A stretch of 13,233 bases of DNA from CAYSLC01 sp964431545. Its GTDB lineage: Bacteria; Desulfobacterota; Desulfobacteria; Desulfobacterales; JAABSP01. Positions 6,233-13,233 of the stretch are shown piece after piece. Each line of letters starts with the position of its first letter. The stretch's first letter is position 1. Below the pieces are notes generated by a model. That model saw only the letters and a list, made by a program, of their open reading frames with translations, did no database searches and was not told the DNA's origin. The position numbers were made by a program, and so were the translations under genes. Location of the stretch: positions 1 to 13,233 of the forward strand of contig CAYSLC010000154.1 in NCBI GenBank assembly GCA_964431545.1, written 5' to 3'.

Positions 6233-6898
6233 TCAGGTCCGGACCGGACGCCGGCGGAAGACCACCGGCCGCCGGCCCAGATAGGTCAGGGGAAGGCTCC
6301 AGACGTGGACCAGGCGGCTGAAGGGCCAGAAGGCGAACAGGGCGAAGGCGGAGAGGATGTGGATCTTGTAGTTGAGGGGCACCGGCGCCATCAGGGACGG
6401 GTCCGGGGAGAGGGTCAGGATCCCCCGGAGCCAGGGGGCCACCGAGTAGAGCACGTCGTAGTGGCCGAAGAAGACGTTGTAGAGCCCCGTTCCGGTGGTG
6501 AGGACCAGAAGCCCCAGGGCGACGAAGTCGGTGACCCTGCCGGTGACCCGGACCCGGGCATGGACCGTCCGCCGGTAAAGGAGGAGCACCGCCCCGATGA
6601 AGGCCGGGTTGCCCACCACCAGACCGGCATAGTAGGCGATGCGGGTGTGGGCCTGTTCACCGATCCCGAAGGCGTCGTAGACCCACTGGGGGATGAGCAG
6701 CCCGCCGGCGTGTCCCAGGAGGGTCAGGATCACTCCCCAGTGGAACAGGTGGACCGCGTAGGGCAGGCTCGACTTGTGGAGCATCTCGCTCGAGCGGGCG
6801 TTCCAGTCGAGGGGGTCGCTCCGGTACCGAAGGATGTGGCCCGCCACGAAGAGGGTGAGGGCCAGGTAGGGGAAGACCGAGAAGGCCAGGGTGTTCAT
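6233..6898 (-). CDS. narI: Respiratory nitrate reductase gamma subunit NarI (cytochrome b)
   Basis: NarI is the integral membrane diheme cytochrome b that oxidises quinol at the periplasmic side and anchors NarGH. It has 221 residues (E. coli 225) and about five hydrophobic helices. The four heme ligands are visible as H53, H63, H180 and H198, with the same 10- and 18-residue spacings as H56/H66 and H187/H205 in E. coli NarI. Supporting motifs are HxFHWGVxLTLLGHAGGL, GTGLYNVFFGHYD and LNYKIHILSAF. The start ATG lies within the narJ stop (ATGA) and has AAAGGAG 6 nt upstream. The tail is short and Arg-rich (RRPVVFRRRPVRT), as expected of a cytoplasmic end touching NarH. Confidence 0.97.
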   Translation of the reverse strand: MNTLAFSVFPYLALTLFVAGHILRYRSDPLDWNARSSEMLHKSSLPYAVHLFHWGVILTLLGHAGGLLIPQWVYDAFGIGEQAHTRIAYYAGLVVGNPAFIGAVLLLYRRTVHARVRVTGRVTDFVALGLLVLTTGTGLYNVFFGHYDVLYSVAPWLRGILTLSPDPSLMAPVPLNYKIHILSAFALFAFWPFSRLVHVWSLPLTYLGRRPVVFRRRPVRT

Positions 6899-7461
6899 GA
6901 CGCACTCCTTTGGGGATCGTTGGGCGGGCGGATGAGACCGGCCGCCGCCGTCAGGATGGGGGCCCAGGGGGAGCCGCTCTCCCGGAGGCGGGCGGCCACC
7001 GCCTCGATCTCGGGGCCGTAGCCCCGGGCCGGCTCCGGGGGGGCGCCGCCCGACCGGGAGATCATCTCCAGGACCATGGGCAGGTAATCGGGGAGTTCCG
7101 GCGTCGCCGGGCGGCAGCCCCCTTGGGCGTACATCCGGCGGAAGGCCGCCAGGGCCTCCCCCCGCTCCTTGCCGTCCCCCCAGCGGTGGTAGGTGAGGTT
7201 GAGGCACCCCTTGGGATCGAGGTCGAAGGCGGCGGTGTACGCCTCCTGGGCCCCGAGAAGAGGGGTCTTTTTGAGATAGGCGACCAAACCGCGGCAGGGC
7301 CGACGCAGATCCGCCGCGGCCAGGCGGTCGGCGGCCGCCTCGATCTCATCCAGCGCCGCCGTCAGGGCCCCGTCCGGATACCGCAGGAGGATCGAAAAGA
7401 GCCGGAGGGCCGTGCTCCGGTCGTCCCCGTGGGGTCCATCGCTCATAAGCGTCTCTTCCAT
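6895..7461 (-). CDS. narJ: Nitrate reductase maturation chaperone NarJ
   Basis: NarJ is a cytoplasmic TorD-family chaperone that binds apo-NarG, assists Moco insertion and times membrane attachment; it is not part of the final enzyme. The protein has 188 residues, shorter than E. coli NarJ (about 236). Conserved NarJ features are YTAAFDLDPKGCLNLTYHRW (75-94), followed by GDGKERGEAL and ELPDYLPMVLEM (122-133). The C-terminus is variable and rich in Ala and Pro, as is common in this family. The start at 7461 is chosen because GGAGGAGAGGAAGG lies just upstream; a second in-frame ATG at 7446 is less well placed. The same frame stays open far upstream through narH, so the start rests on the ribosome-binding site and homology. 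Its stop overlaps the narI start as ATGA, implying translational coupling. Confidence 0.93.
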   Translation of the reverse strand: MEETLMSDGPHGDDRSTALRLFSILLRYPDGALTAALDEIEAAADRLAAADLRRPCRGLVAYLKKTPLLGAQEAYTAAFDLDPKGCLNLTYHRWGDGKERGEALAAFRRMYAQGGCRPATPELPDYLPMVLEMISRSGGAPPEPARGYGPEIEAVAARLRESGSPWAPILTAAAGLIRPPNDPQRSAS

Positions 7462-7493
7462 CGATACCTTCCTCTCCTCCCCGCGTCCGTCCC

Positions 7494-8912
7494 TTACCGG
7501 AACCCGCACGCCCCCTGGAACGCGTACGGATCCACCTCCCTCTCCCGGTGGACCGTGGGCACCACGAACCGGTCCCGGTACTTGGCCACCGCCAGGAGCT
7601 TGTACATCTCCCCGGCCGATTCCGGCGTCATCCCCGCCAGATCGAGACCCGCCGTATCCGGCTTCCCCTCCGTGCGCAGCGACCGCATGTGGGACCGCAG
7701 GGCCACCAGCTTCTCCAGGGCCCGGCGCACCGGCCCCGGATCCCCGGCTGTGAGGAGGTTGGCGAGATAGGTGAGGGGGATCCGCATCCGGTCCACAGCC
7801 GCCCCGGTCTCTTCGGGCCCCTCGGCCAGGTCCGCCACCGGGCTCAGGGGCGGCACGTACCAGACCATGGGCAGGGTCCGGAACTCGGGGTGGAGGGGGA
7901 AGGCGAGCGCCCATTCCACGGCCAGCTTGTGGACCGGCGAACGCCGGGCCGCCGCCAGGTACGGCTCCGGGATCCCGGCCGACCGGGCCTCGGCGATCAC
8001 CTTGGGGTCGGCCGGATCCAAAAACATGGCGGTCTGGGCCGGGTAGATCTCCCGCTCCCCGGCCGCCGCCGCCGCGGACCCGATGAGATCGGCGTCGTAG
8101 AGGAGGACCCCCACGTACCGGATCCGGCCCACGCAGGAGTGGGCGCAGAGGGTGGTCATCCCCGACTCCACCCGGGGATAGCAGAAGAGGCACTTCTCCG
8201 AACGGCCCGTCTTCCAGTTGTAGTAGACCTTCTTGTAGGGGCACCCGGAGACGCAGAACCGCCACCCCCGGCACCGCTCCTGGTCCACCAGGACGATGCC
8301 GTCCTCGTCCCTCTTGTAGAGGGCCCCCGAGGGGCAGGAGGCGACGCAGGCCGGGTTGAGGCAGTGCTCGCAGAGGCGGGGGATGTAGAACATGAAGACC
8401 TTCTGGAACCGGAGATAGGTCTCCCATTCCAGATCCTTGAAGTTGACGTCCCCGCCGCCGGTCTCGGTGACCCCGGCCAGGTCGTCCTCCCAGTTGGGGC
8501 CCCACCGGATGTCGGTGTTCTCCCCGGTGATCCGGGAGACGGGCCGGATGGAGGGCTGGTGGCGGCGGGCCGGCGTATCGGTCAGCTTGCCGTAGTCGTA
8601 GGTCCACGGCTCGTAATAGTCGTCGATGGGGGACTGGTCGGGGTTGTGGAAGATGTTGAGCAGCTTGTGGACCCGGCCTCCGGCCGCGAGGGAGAGGCGG
8701 CCGTCCGCCGCCTTCCAGCCGCCCCGGCGCAGGGCCTGGTCCTCCCACTTCTTGGGGTAGCCGACCCCCGGCTTGGTCTCCACGTTGTTGAACCACATGT
8801 ACTCGGTCCCGGCCCGGTTGGTCCAGACGTTCTTGCAGGGGATGCTGCACGTGTGGCAGCCGAGGCACTTGTCGAGATTGAGGACCATGGCCACCTGGGC
8901 TTTAATCTTCAT
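7494..8912 (-). CDS. narH: Respiratory nitrate reductase beta subunit NarH
   Basis: This is the iron-sulfur electron-transfer subunit that passes electrons from the NarI hemes to NarG. It has 472 residues (E. coli NarH 512). All cluster ligands are visible: C16, C19, C22, C26; C181, C184, C189, C193; C214, C220, C224; and C241, C244, C256, C260. W217 stands in CRGWRFC where a fourth Cys would be, which is the NarH hallmark that gives one [3Fe-4S] and three [4Fe-4S] clusters. The motif CEHCLNPACVASCPSGA is nearly identical to known NarH. The start ATG overlaps the end of narG by 11 nt and is preceded by AAGGAGGTGG. The shorter length comes partly from the C-terminus. A 32-nt gap separates it from narJ. 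Confidence 0.98.
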   Translation of the reverse strand: MKIKAQVAMVLNLDKCLGCHTCSIPCKNVWTNRAGTEYMWFNNVETKPGVGYPKKWEDQALRRGGWKAADGRLSLAAGGRVHKLLNIFHNPDQSPIDDYYEPWTYDYGKLTDTPARRHQPSIRPVSRITGENTDIRWGPNWEDDLAGVTETGGGDVNFKDLEWETYLRFQKVFMFYIPRLCEHCLNPACVASCPSGALYKRDEDGIVLVDQERCRGWRFCVSGCPYKKVYYNWKTGRSEKCLFCYPRVESGMTTLCAHSCVGRIRYVGVLLYDADLIGSAAAAAGEREIYPAQTAMFLDPADPKVIAEARSAGIPEPYLAAARRSPVHKLAVEWALAFPLHPEFRTLPMVWYVPPLSPVADLAEGPEETGAAVDRMRIPLTYLANLLTAGDPGPVRRALEKLVALRSHMRSLRTEGKPDTAGLDLAGMTPESAGEMYKLLAVAKYRDRFVVPTVHREREVDPYAFQGACGFR

Positions 8913-11900
8913 ACCAGTCCACCTCCTTCGCCTTGCGGACCACGATCACCTCGTCCCGCTGGGGGCCCGTGGGGCCGTAGTAGTTGAATCCGTAGCTGAG
9001 CTGGGCGTACCCCCCGATCATCTGGGTCGGCTTGACCATGATCCGGGTGACGCTGTTGTGGGTCCCCCCGCGCCGGCCCGACCGGGGCGATCCCGGCGTG
9101 TTGATGAGCCGCTCCTGGGCGTGGTACATGAACGCCTTGCCCGGGGGGATCCGGTGGCTCACCACCGCCTTGGCGATCACCACGCCGTTGACGTTGAAGC
9201 ACTCGATCCAGTCGTTGTCCGAAACCTCGATGGAAGCCGCGTCGGCATCGTTGAGCCAGACCGCCTCCCCGCCCCGGAAGAGCGTCAGCATGAGAAGGGT
9301 GTCGGAGTAGGTGGAGTGGATCGACCACTTGGAGTGGGGGGTCAGGTAGTTCAAGATGATCTCCCGGCCCGGCTCCCGGTCCACCCGGTCCGACCCCAGG
9401 GCCGCCATGTCCAGGGGCGGCCGGTAGGCGGGCAGCCCCTCGCCGAAGGCGCGCATCCACTCGTGGTCCTGGTAGAAGTGGGCCCGGCCCGTGAGAGTCC
9501 GGAAGGGGACCTTCTCCTCGATGTTGACCACGAAGGGGGAATAGTTGCGCGTCTCCGATTCCACGCCGCTCCAGATGGGGCTGGTGATGATCTTCCTCGG
9601 CTGGGCGGTGATCTGGGAAAAGGAGACCTCCTCCCCGGCCCGGTCCCCGCAGAGGTGGGTCAGGGGGCGGCCGGTCCGGGCCTCCACGTTCCGCCACGCC
9701 TTCAGGGCCGTCTTTCCGCTGGTCTCCGGCGCCAGCGCCAGGATCGCCTCGGCCGCCTGGAGGCCGGTGGAGAGATCGGGCATCCCGTGGGAAACCCCCG
9801 GCTCCGGGACGGTCCCCAGCCGCTGTTTCAGCCCCTCGTACTCCTCCTTCGCCTCCCAGGAGATCCCCTTGGCGGCGATCCCCTTTTCCCGCGGCAGGGG
9901 GCCCAGGGCGGTCATCATCCGGAACGTCTCCGGGTAGTTGCGGGTCACCACGGCCAGGTTGGGCAGGGTCTTTCCGGGGACCGGGTCGGCCCCCTCCTTT
10001 CGCCAGTCCCGCACCGAGGGCTGGGCGATCTCGCCCGGGGAGTCGTGCATGAGGGGTGTGGCCACCAGGTCCTTCCGGACCCCCAGATGGTCCCGAGCGA
10101 GGCCGGAAAAGGCCTCCGCGATCGCCTTGAACTGCTCCCAGTTGGTGCGGGTCTCCCAGGGGGGATCGATGGCCGGATTGAACGGATGGATGAAGGGGTG
10201 GAGGTCGGTGGTGCTCAGGTCGTGCATCTCGTACCAGGAGGCGGCCGGCAGCACCACGTCGGCGTAAAGGGCGCTGGTGGACATCCGGAGTTCCAGGGTG
10301 ACCAGGAGGTCGAGCTTCCCCTCCGGGGCGGGGTCCCGCCGCCGGACCTCGGAGGGCTCGATGTCGCTCTCCCGGTTGAAGACGGCGCTGTCGGTCCCCA
10401 GCAGATGTTTCAGAAAGTACTCGTGCCCCTTGCCGCTGGCCCCCAGAAGGTTGGCCCGCCAGAGGAACAGGACCCGGGGCCAGTTCTCGGGCGCGTCCGG
10501 GTCCTCGGCGGCGAAGGCGAGGTCCCCGGATTTGAGGGCCGCCACCGCCCGGTCGAGGATCTCCCGGTCGGAAGCCGACTCGCCGGCCTCTTGGCAGAGG
10601 GCGAGGGGGTTCCGGTTGAACTGGGGATAGGAGGGGAGCCACCCGAGCCGGGCCGCCACGGCGTTGTAGTCGGCGGGGTGGGCCGGGAGTTCTGTTTGGT
10701 TGAGGGGCGAGGCGACGCTCCGGGCGTCGAGGGTGTCGTACCGCCACTGGCCGGTGGCGAAGTAGTAGAAGGAGGTGCCGTTTTGAAGCCTGGGGGGCCG
10801 CTGCCAGTCGAGGCCGAAGGCGAGGGTCGACCAGCCGGCCAGGGGGCGGACCTTCTCCTGCCCCACGTAGTGGGCCCATCCGCCGCCGTTGACCCCCTGG
10901 CATCCGCACAGGGTGGTGAGGTTGAGGATGGCCCGGTAGGTCATGTCGCTGTGGAACCAGTGGTTGGTGCCGGCCCCCAGGAAGATCATCGACCGGCCGC
11001 CCGTCTTCTCGGCGTTGTCGGCGAAGTCCCGGGCCACCCGCGCCGCGTCCCCGGCGGGAACGCCGGTGATCGGCTCCTGCCAGGCCGGGGTGTACGTCTT
11101 GGGATCGTCCAGTCCGGCGGCGGTGTCGCCCCCCCGGCCCCGGTCGATCCCCAGGTGGGCGGCCATCAGGTCGAAGACGGTGGCCACGGCCGTCCGCCGT
11201 CCGTCCACGGTGACCGTCCTGACCGGGACCCGGCCGACGCGGACGGTGTCCCCGTCCAGCCCGAACAGGGGGAAGGAGACGGCCCGCCAGTCGTCGGACC
11301 GGCCGGCGAGGGTGAGGACCGGATCGATCTCCGCCCCGGTGGCCGCATCCCGGGACTCCAGATTCCATCTTGCCCCCTCCTCCCACCGGAAGCCGATGGA
11401 GCCGTTGGGGATCACGAACCGGTCGGATCCGGCGTCGAGCAGGGCGGTCTTCCACTCGGCGTTGCCGGTTTCGATCCCCAGATCCGAGGCCCGGAGGAAC
11501 CGCCCCGGCACATGCCCCTCTCCGGCCGGCTCCAGGACCACGGTGAAGGGGAGGTCCGTGTACGCCTTGGCGTACGCCTCGAAGTAGGGGACCCGCCGGT
11601 CGATGAAGAACTCCTTGACGATCACGTGGGTCATGGCCATGGCCAGGGCCCCGTCGGTGCCCGCCTTGGCCGGCAGCCAGGCGTCGGCGAACTTGACGTA
11701 CTCGGCGTAGTCGGGGGCCACGGCCGCCACCCGGGTCCCCCGGTACCGGGCCTCGGTGTAGAAATGGGCGTCCGGGGTCCGGGTCATGGGGAGGTTGGTC
11801 CCCCAGACGATCATGTACCCGGCGTCGTACCAGTCGGCGCTCTCGGGCACATCCGTCTGCTCCCCCCAGACCTGGGGGGAGGCGGGGGGCAGGTCGCAGT

Positions 11901-12588
11901 ACCAGTCGTAGAAGCTGATCATCGACCCGCCGATGAGGGAGAGGAACCGGGCCCCGGAGGCGTAGCAGACCATGGACATGGCCGGGATGGGGGTGAACCC
12001 GAAGATCCGGTCGGGGCCCCATCGGTCGATGGTGTGGACCAGGGAGGCGGCCACCAGGGTCGACGCCTCGTCCCACGAGGCCCGCACCAGGCCCCCCTTG
12101 CCCCGGGCCTTCTGGTATTGCCGCCGGGCCTCCGGGTCCGACTGGATGTGGGCCCAGGCGGCCACCGGGTCGCCGTGGGCCGCCAGGGCCTCCCGCCACA
12201 TGGAGAGCAGGGCCGAGCGGATGTAGGGGTACTTCACCCGGACCGGGCTGTAGGTGTACCAGGAGAAGGTGGCGCCCCGGGGGCAGCCCCGGGGCTCGTG
12301 GTCGGGCAGCTCGGGGCCGCACGCGGGATAGTCGGTGCACTGGGTCTCCCAGACGATGACCCCGTCCTTGACGTAGACGTCCCAGGAGCAGGAGCCGGTG
12401 CAGTTGACCCCGTGGGTGGAGCGGACCTTCTTGTCGTACTGCCACCGGCGCCGGTAGAAGTCCTCCCAGTCCCGGCCGCCGGTCCGGACCACGGCGGCCC
12501 CCTGGGAGAGGTCCTCCCCCTCCCTGGGGGGGTCCGGGTCGAGGGGCCGGAGAAAGGAAAAGGTCGACAGGATGGATTTTCGAGCCAT
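8902..12588 (-). CDS. narG: Respiratory nitrate reductase alpha subunit NarG
   Basis: This is the catalytic molybdenum subunit, reducing nitrate to nitrite on the cytoplasmic side of the membrane. The protein has 1228 residues against about 1247 in E. coli. The FS0 cluster motif is intact: H59, C63 and C67 in HGVNCTGSCSW, and C102 in EPRGCPRGA. The molybdenum-ligating Asp lies in the family-typical stretch YDWYCDLPPASPQ (227-239), followed by WGEQTDVPESADWY and TRTPDAHF. The N-terminus has the degenerate non-cleaved form of cytoplasmic-facing NarG (S-F-L-R, then DWEDFYRRRWQ) and no Tat signal. The start at 12588 is chosen because GGAGG (12597-12601) sits 8 nt before it; an in-frame ATG at 12603 has no ribosome-binding site. 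The 3' end overlaps narH by 11 nt. Identification is firm. Confidence 0.98.
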   Translation of the reverse strand: MARKSILSTFSFLRPLDPDPPREGEDLSQGAAVVRTGGRDWEDFYRRRWQYDKKVRSTHGVNCTGSCSWDVYVKDGVIVWETQCTDYPACGPELPDHEPRGCPRGATFSWYTYSPVRVKYPYIRSALLSMWREALAAHGDPVAAWAHIQSDPEARRQYQKARGKGGLVRASWDEASTLVAASLVHTIDRWGPDRIFGFTPIPAMSMVCYASGARFLSLIGGSMISFYDWYCDLPPASPQVWGEQTDVPESADWYDAGYMIVWGTNLPMTRTPDAHFYTEARYRGTRVAAVAPDYAEYVKFADAWLPAKAGTDGALAMAMTHVIVKEFFIDRRVPYFEAYAKAYTDLPFTVVLEPAGEGHVPGRFLRASDLGIETGNAEWKTALLDAGSDRFVIPNGSIGFRWEEGARWNLESRDAATGAEIDPVLTLAGRSDDWRAVSFPLFGLDGDTVRVGRVPVRTVTVDGRRTAVATVFDLMAAHLGIDRGRGGDTAAGLDDPKTYTPAWQEPITGVPAGDAARVARDFADNAEKTGGRSMIFLGAGTNHWFHSDMTYRAILNLTTLCGCQGVNGGGWAHYVGQEKVRPLAGWSTLAFGLDWQRPPRLQNGTSFYYFATGQWRYDTLDARSVASPLNQTELPAHPADYNAVAARLGWLPSYPQFNRNPLALCQEAGESASDREILDRAVAALKSGDLAFAAEDPDAPENWPRVLFLWRANLLGASGKGHEYFLKHLLGTDSAVFNRESDIEPSEVRRRDPAPEGKLDLLVTLELRMSTSALYADVVLPAASWYEMHDLSTTDLHPFIHPFNPAIDPPWETRTNWEQFKAIAEAFSGLARDHLGVRKDLVATPLMHDSPGEIAQPSVRDWRKEGADPVPGKTLPNLAVVTRNYPETFRMMTALGPLPREKGIAAKGISWEAKEEYEGLKQRLGTVPEPGVSHGMPDLSTGLQAAEAILALAPETSGKTALKAWRNVEARTGRPLTHLCGDRAGEEVSFSQITAQPRKIITSPIWSGVESETRNYSPFVVNIEEKVPFRTLTGRAHFYQDHEWMRAFGEGLPAYRPPLDMAALGSDRVDREPGREIILNYLTPHSKWSIHSTYSDTLLMLTLFRGGEAVWLNDADAASIEVSDNDWIECFNVNGVVIAKAVVSHRIPPGKAFMYHAQERLINTPGSPRSGRRGGTHNSVTRIMVKPTQMIGGYAQLSYGFNYYGPTGPQRDEVIVVRKAKEVDWYED

Positions 12589-12615
12589 GGGCTGGACCTC
12601 CATGTGGGTGATCGT

Positions 12616-12713
12616 TGTGGCGGCGGCGCCACATTGCGCCGGCCGGCGCTTTCGGTGTTCCAGACAGCGGCGACGAACGGTATGGGGGCGCTTACCGTTT
12701 CATCGGGTCGCCG
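12616..12713 (-). promoter_or_regulatory. Structured 5' leader of narG mRNA with successive hairpins
   Basis: Three inverted repeats follow one another in the predicted leader. The first (12668-12713) is a two-tier stem: CGGCGAC/GTCGCCG outside and AACGGTA/TACCGTT inside, 7 bp each without mismatch, with a 10-nt loop and an asymmetric internal bulge (7 nt against 1 nt). The second is a perfect 14-bp palindrome GCGCCGGCCGGCGC (12636-12649). The third is TGTGGCG-N4-CGCCACA (12616-12633), ending 14 nt before the narG ribosome-binding site. Such a leader could act as a riboswitch or translational control element, and molybdenum-cofactor riboswitches are known upstream of Moco-enzyme genes in general. 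I do not recognise a known consensus, so the role is open. Confidence 0.4.
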
Positions 12714-12752
12714 GCACGGGCGCCGGGGCGGAACGCGACGGGCGATTCAGAC

Positions 12753-12771
12753 GTGAAATCGTTAGCTTCAC
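12753..12771. promoter_or_regulatory. Small inverted repeat at the predicted narG start site
   Basis: GTGAA at 12753-12757 and TTCAC at 12767-12771 form 5-bp arms around a 9-nt centre, exactly where transcription is predicted to begin. A repressor bound here would block initiation. It does not match the DtxR, Fur or FNR consensus well. With such short arms chance is possible. Confidence 0.25.
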
Positions 12772-12778
12772 TGAAAAA

Positions 12779-12808
12779 AGTATAGGGAGGGGCTTTGGGG
12801 GATGTCAA
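12779..12808 (-). promoter_or_regulatory. Predicted sigma70-type promoter of narGHJI
   Basis: On the minus strand a perfect -35 TTGACA (12808-12803) is followed by an 18-nt spacer and a -10 TATACT (12784-12779, five of six consensus bases). This predicts a start near 12772 and a leader of about 180 nt before the narG start codon. It is the best promoter match in the window, and it stands in an AT-rich island inside very GC-rich DNA. No TTGAT-N4-ATCAA-type FNR box is present near it, unlike the two downstream promoters. Confidence 0.65.
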
Positions 12809-12822
12809 CGATAAATAGGTAG

Positions 12823-12845
12823 GTATATGATTTTAAATGATATAC
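12823..12845. promoter_or_regulatory. 23-bp AT-rich near-perfect palindrome upstream of the narG promoter (candidate operator)
   Basis: The arms GTATAT and ATATAC enclose ATTTTAAAT; 10 of 11 base pairs are symmetric, the only mismatch being G at 12829 against G at 12839. The centre (12834) is about 62 bp upstream of the predicted narG start. The ATTT-N-AAAT core matches the core of published operators for NsrR, the NO-sensing Rrf2-family repressor, but the outer bases do not fit that consensus. A ModE-like molybdate operator (TATAT half-sites) is an alternative. The palindrome is directly visible; the binding protein is a guess. Confidence 0.45.
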
Positions 12846-12853
12846 TCCGGATG

Positions 12854-12884
12854 CGGGGCGTGCGAGGCCGGATTCCGGTCCCCG
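12854..12884 (-). other. Hairpin downstream of the DtxR-family gene
   Basis: CGGGG at 12854-12858 pairs with CCCCG at 12880-12884, and an inner CCGG-ATT-CCGG stem lies at 12868-12878. A second small GC hairpin occupies 12890-12901, right after the stop codon. Neither is followed by a T-run in the minus direction, so these are at best weak or Rho-assisted 3'-end structures for the regulator transcript. Confidence 0.3.
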
Positions 12885-12907
12885 CCCGGCGCGGAGCCGC
12901 GTGAACC

Positions 12908-13233
12908 CTATTCGCCCTCATCCAGCCGGGACATGCACGCGGACACGCAGACCCGGCATTTCTCCGGGGCCGGCTTCTCCTTGGAGTAGTAATGGACGAA
13001 CGCCTCGATCCAGTCGGGACCGGTGCGCGGACAGTCGTGGATGTACTCGATGAACTGGACCAGCCGGTCGACGGCCGCCTTGTCCATGGCGTGCTCCATG
13101 CGGCAGGCGTTGGTCTCGGCCTGTTCCGGGCTCAGGAGGAGCACCCCCTCCAGAAAATCCTTGATGGCCCCGTGGCGTCGGGTGATCTCGTTGGCCAGCC
13201 GTTTGCCCGTGGGCGTCAGGGTGATGAAGCTGT
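12908..13233 (-). CDS. DtxR/IdeR-family metal-dependent regulator, C-terminal part (5' end outside the window)
   Basis: The last 107 residues are visible; the gene begins beyond the right edge. They start at the end of a winged helix (ITLTPTGKRLA), followed by the dimerisation and metal-binding helices of the DtxR family. Aligned by spacing, visible residues H20, C43, E46 and H47 (the ACRMEH motif) match H79, C102, E105 and H106 of DtxR. A Cys at this position is the iron-type arrangement of DtxR/IdeR rather than the manganese-type MntR. The positions of DtxR E83 and H98 are K and E here, so the ancillary site is incomplete. No SH3-like third domain follows. Instead there is a short tail with CxxCxxxC (visible residues 92-99) plus a Cys at 67, which could bind metal or an Fe-S cluster (inference). 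Its target is not known. It lies upstream of narG in the same direction, separated by about 320 bp. Confidence 0.85.
   Translation of the reverse strand, partial: SFITLTPTGKRLANEITRRHGAIKDFLEGVLLLSPEQAETNACRMEHAMDKAAVDRLVQFIEYIHDCPRTGPDWIEAFVHYYSKEKPAPEKCRVCVSACMSRLDEGE

Noticed and set aside
12586..12603. An upstream in-frame ATG for narG at 12603.
   Set aside because: It has no ribosome-binding site, while GGAGG lies 8 nt before the ATG at 12588. The five extra residues match nothing in NarG.
12690..12712. A CCGATGA...AAAC phrase in the narG leader reminiscent of a hammerhead ribozyme core.
   Set aside because: The core should read CTGATGA with a GAAA and three stems in fixed places; these are not present.
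8773..12756. Very long open frames on the plus strand opposite narG and narH (over 1300 codons), and similar long frames opposite narK/narI and hcp.
   Set aside because: They mirror the strong third-position GC bias of the real minus-strand genes. Their translations are Gly/Pro/Arg/Val-rich, have no family motifs and cross several gene borders.
12815..12825. NarL-type heptamers (TACCTAT and an overlapping TACCTAC) on the minus strand upstream of narG.
   Set aside because: Heptamers are short and degenerate, they overlap each other rather than forming the usual 7-2-7 pair, and no narXL genes are visible.
1..13233. CRISPR arrays, insertion sequences or phage genes.
   Set aside because: No regularly spaced direct repeats, no transposase or integrase gene and no target-site duplications were seen.

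Overview
This is a GC-rich bacterial window in which every convincing gene lies on the minus strand, so the reading order is from high to low coordinates. It encodes anaerobic nitrate respiration followed by genes for coping with nitric oxide and hydroxylamine. The class I hybrid cluster protein (Hcp), a ferredoxin-like Hcp neighbour, a DtxR-type iron regulator and FNR-type operators together suggest an anaerobic or facultative Deltaproteobacterium/Desulfobacterota-like organism. This placement is inferred from gene content only and is not proven.

Layout from right to left: (1) 12908-13233, the C-terminal part of a DtxR/IdeR-like iron regulator, cut by the window edge. (2) 12589-12907, a 319-bp control region with a near-consensus sigma70 promoter, a 23-bp AT-rich palindrome near -62, a small inverted repeat at the start site and a long structured leader. 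(3) 6233-12588, narG-narH-narJ-narI, a complete membrane-bound respiratory nitrate reductase with overlapping or closely spaced genes, followed after 54 nt by narK, a nitrate/nitrite carrier. (4) 3734-4733, a two-gene unit of a small cupin and a folate cyclodeaminase/cyclohydrolase-family protein, behind an FNR-type box. (5) 232-3615, hcp, then an HD-domain protein with an N-terminal zinc ribbon, then a 4Fe-4S ferredoxin-like protein, again behind an FNR-type box. A possible terminator ends this unit, and 1-231 holds no supportable gene.

How the parts fit: NarK brings nitrate in and exports nitrite. NarGHI oxidises quinol and reduces nitrate, with NarJ as the maturation chaperone. Nitrite reduction by-products (NO, hydroxylamine) are then plausible substrates for Hcp and its iron-sulfur partner. 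The cupin/cyclodeaminase pair and the hcp unit each carry a TTGAC-N4-(G/A)TCAA box about 41.5 bp upstream of a plausible start site, which suggests one anaerobic or NO-responsive CRP/FNR-family activator for both. The narG promoter lacks such a box and instead has a near-consensus promoter plus a different palindrome.

The least understood parts are the cupin/cyclodeaminase pair, the zinc-ribbon HD protein, the narG leader and the 59-nt inverted repeat before the ferredoxin gene. No tRNA, rRNA, CRISPR array or transposase gene was found.
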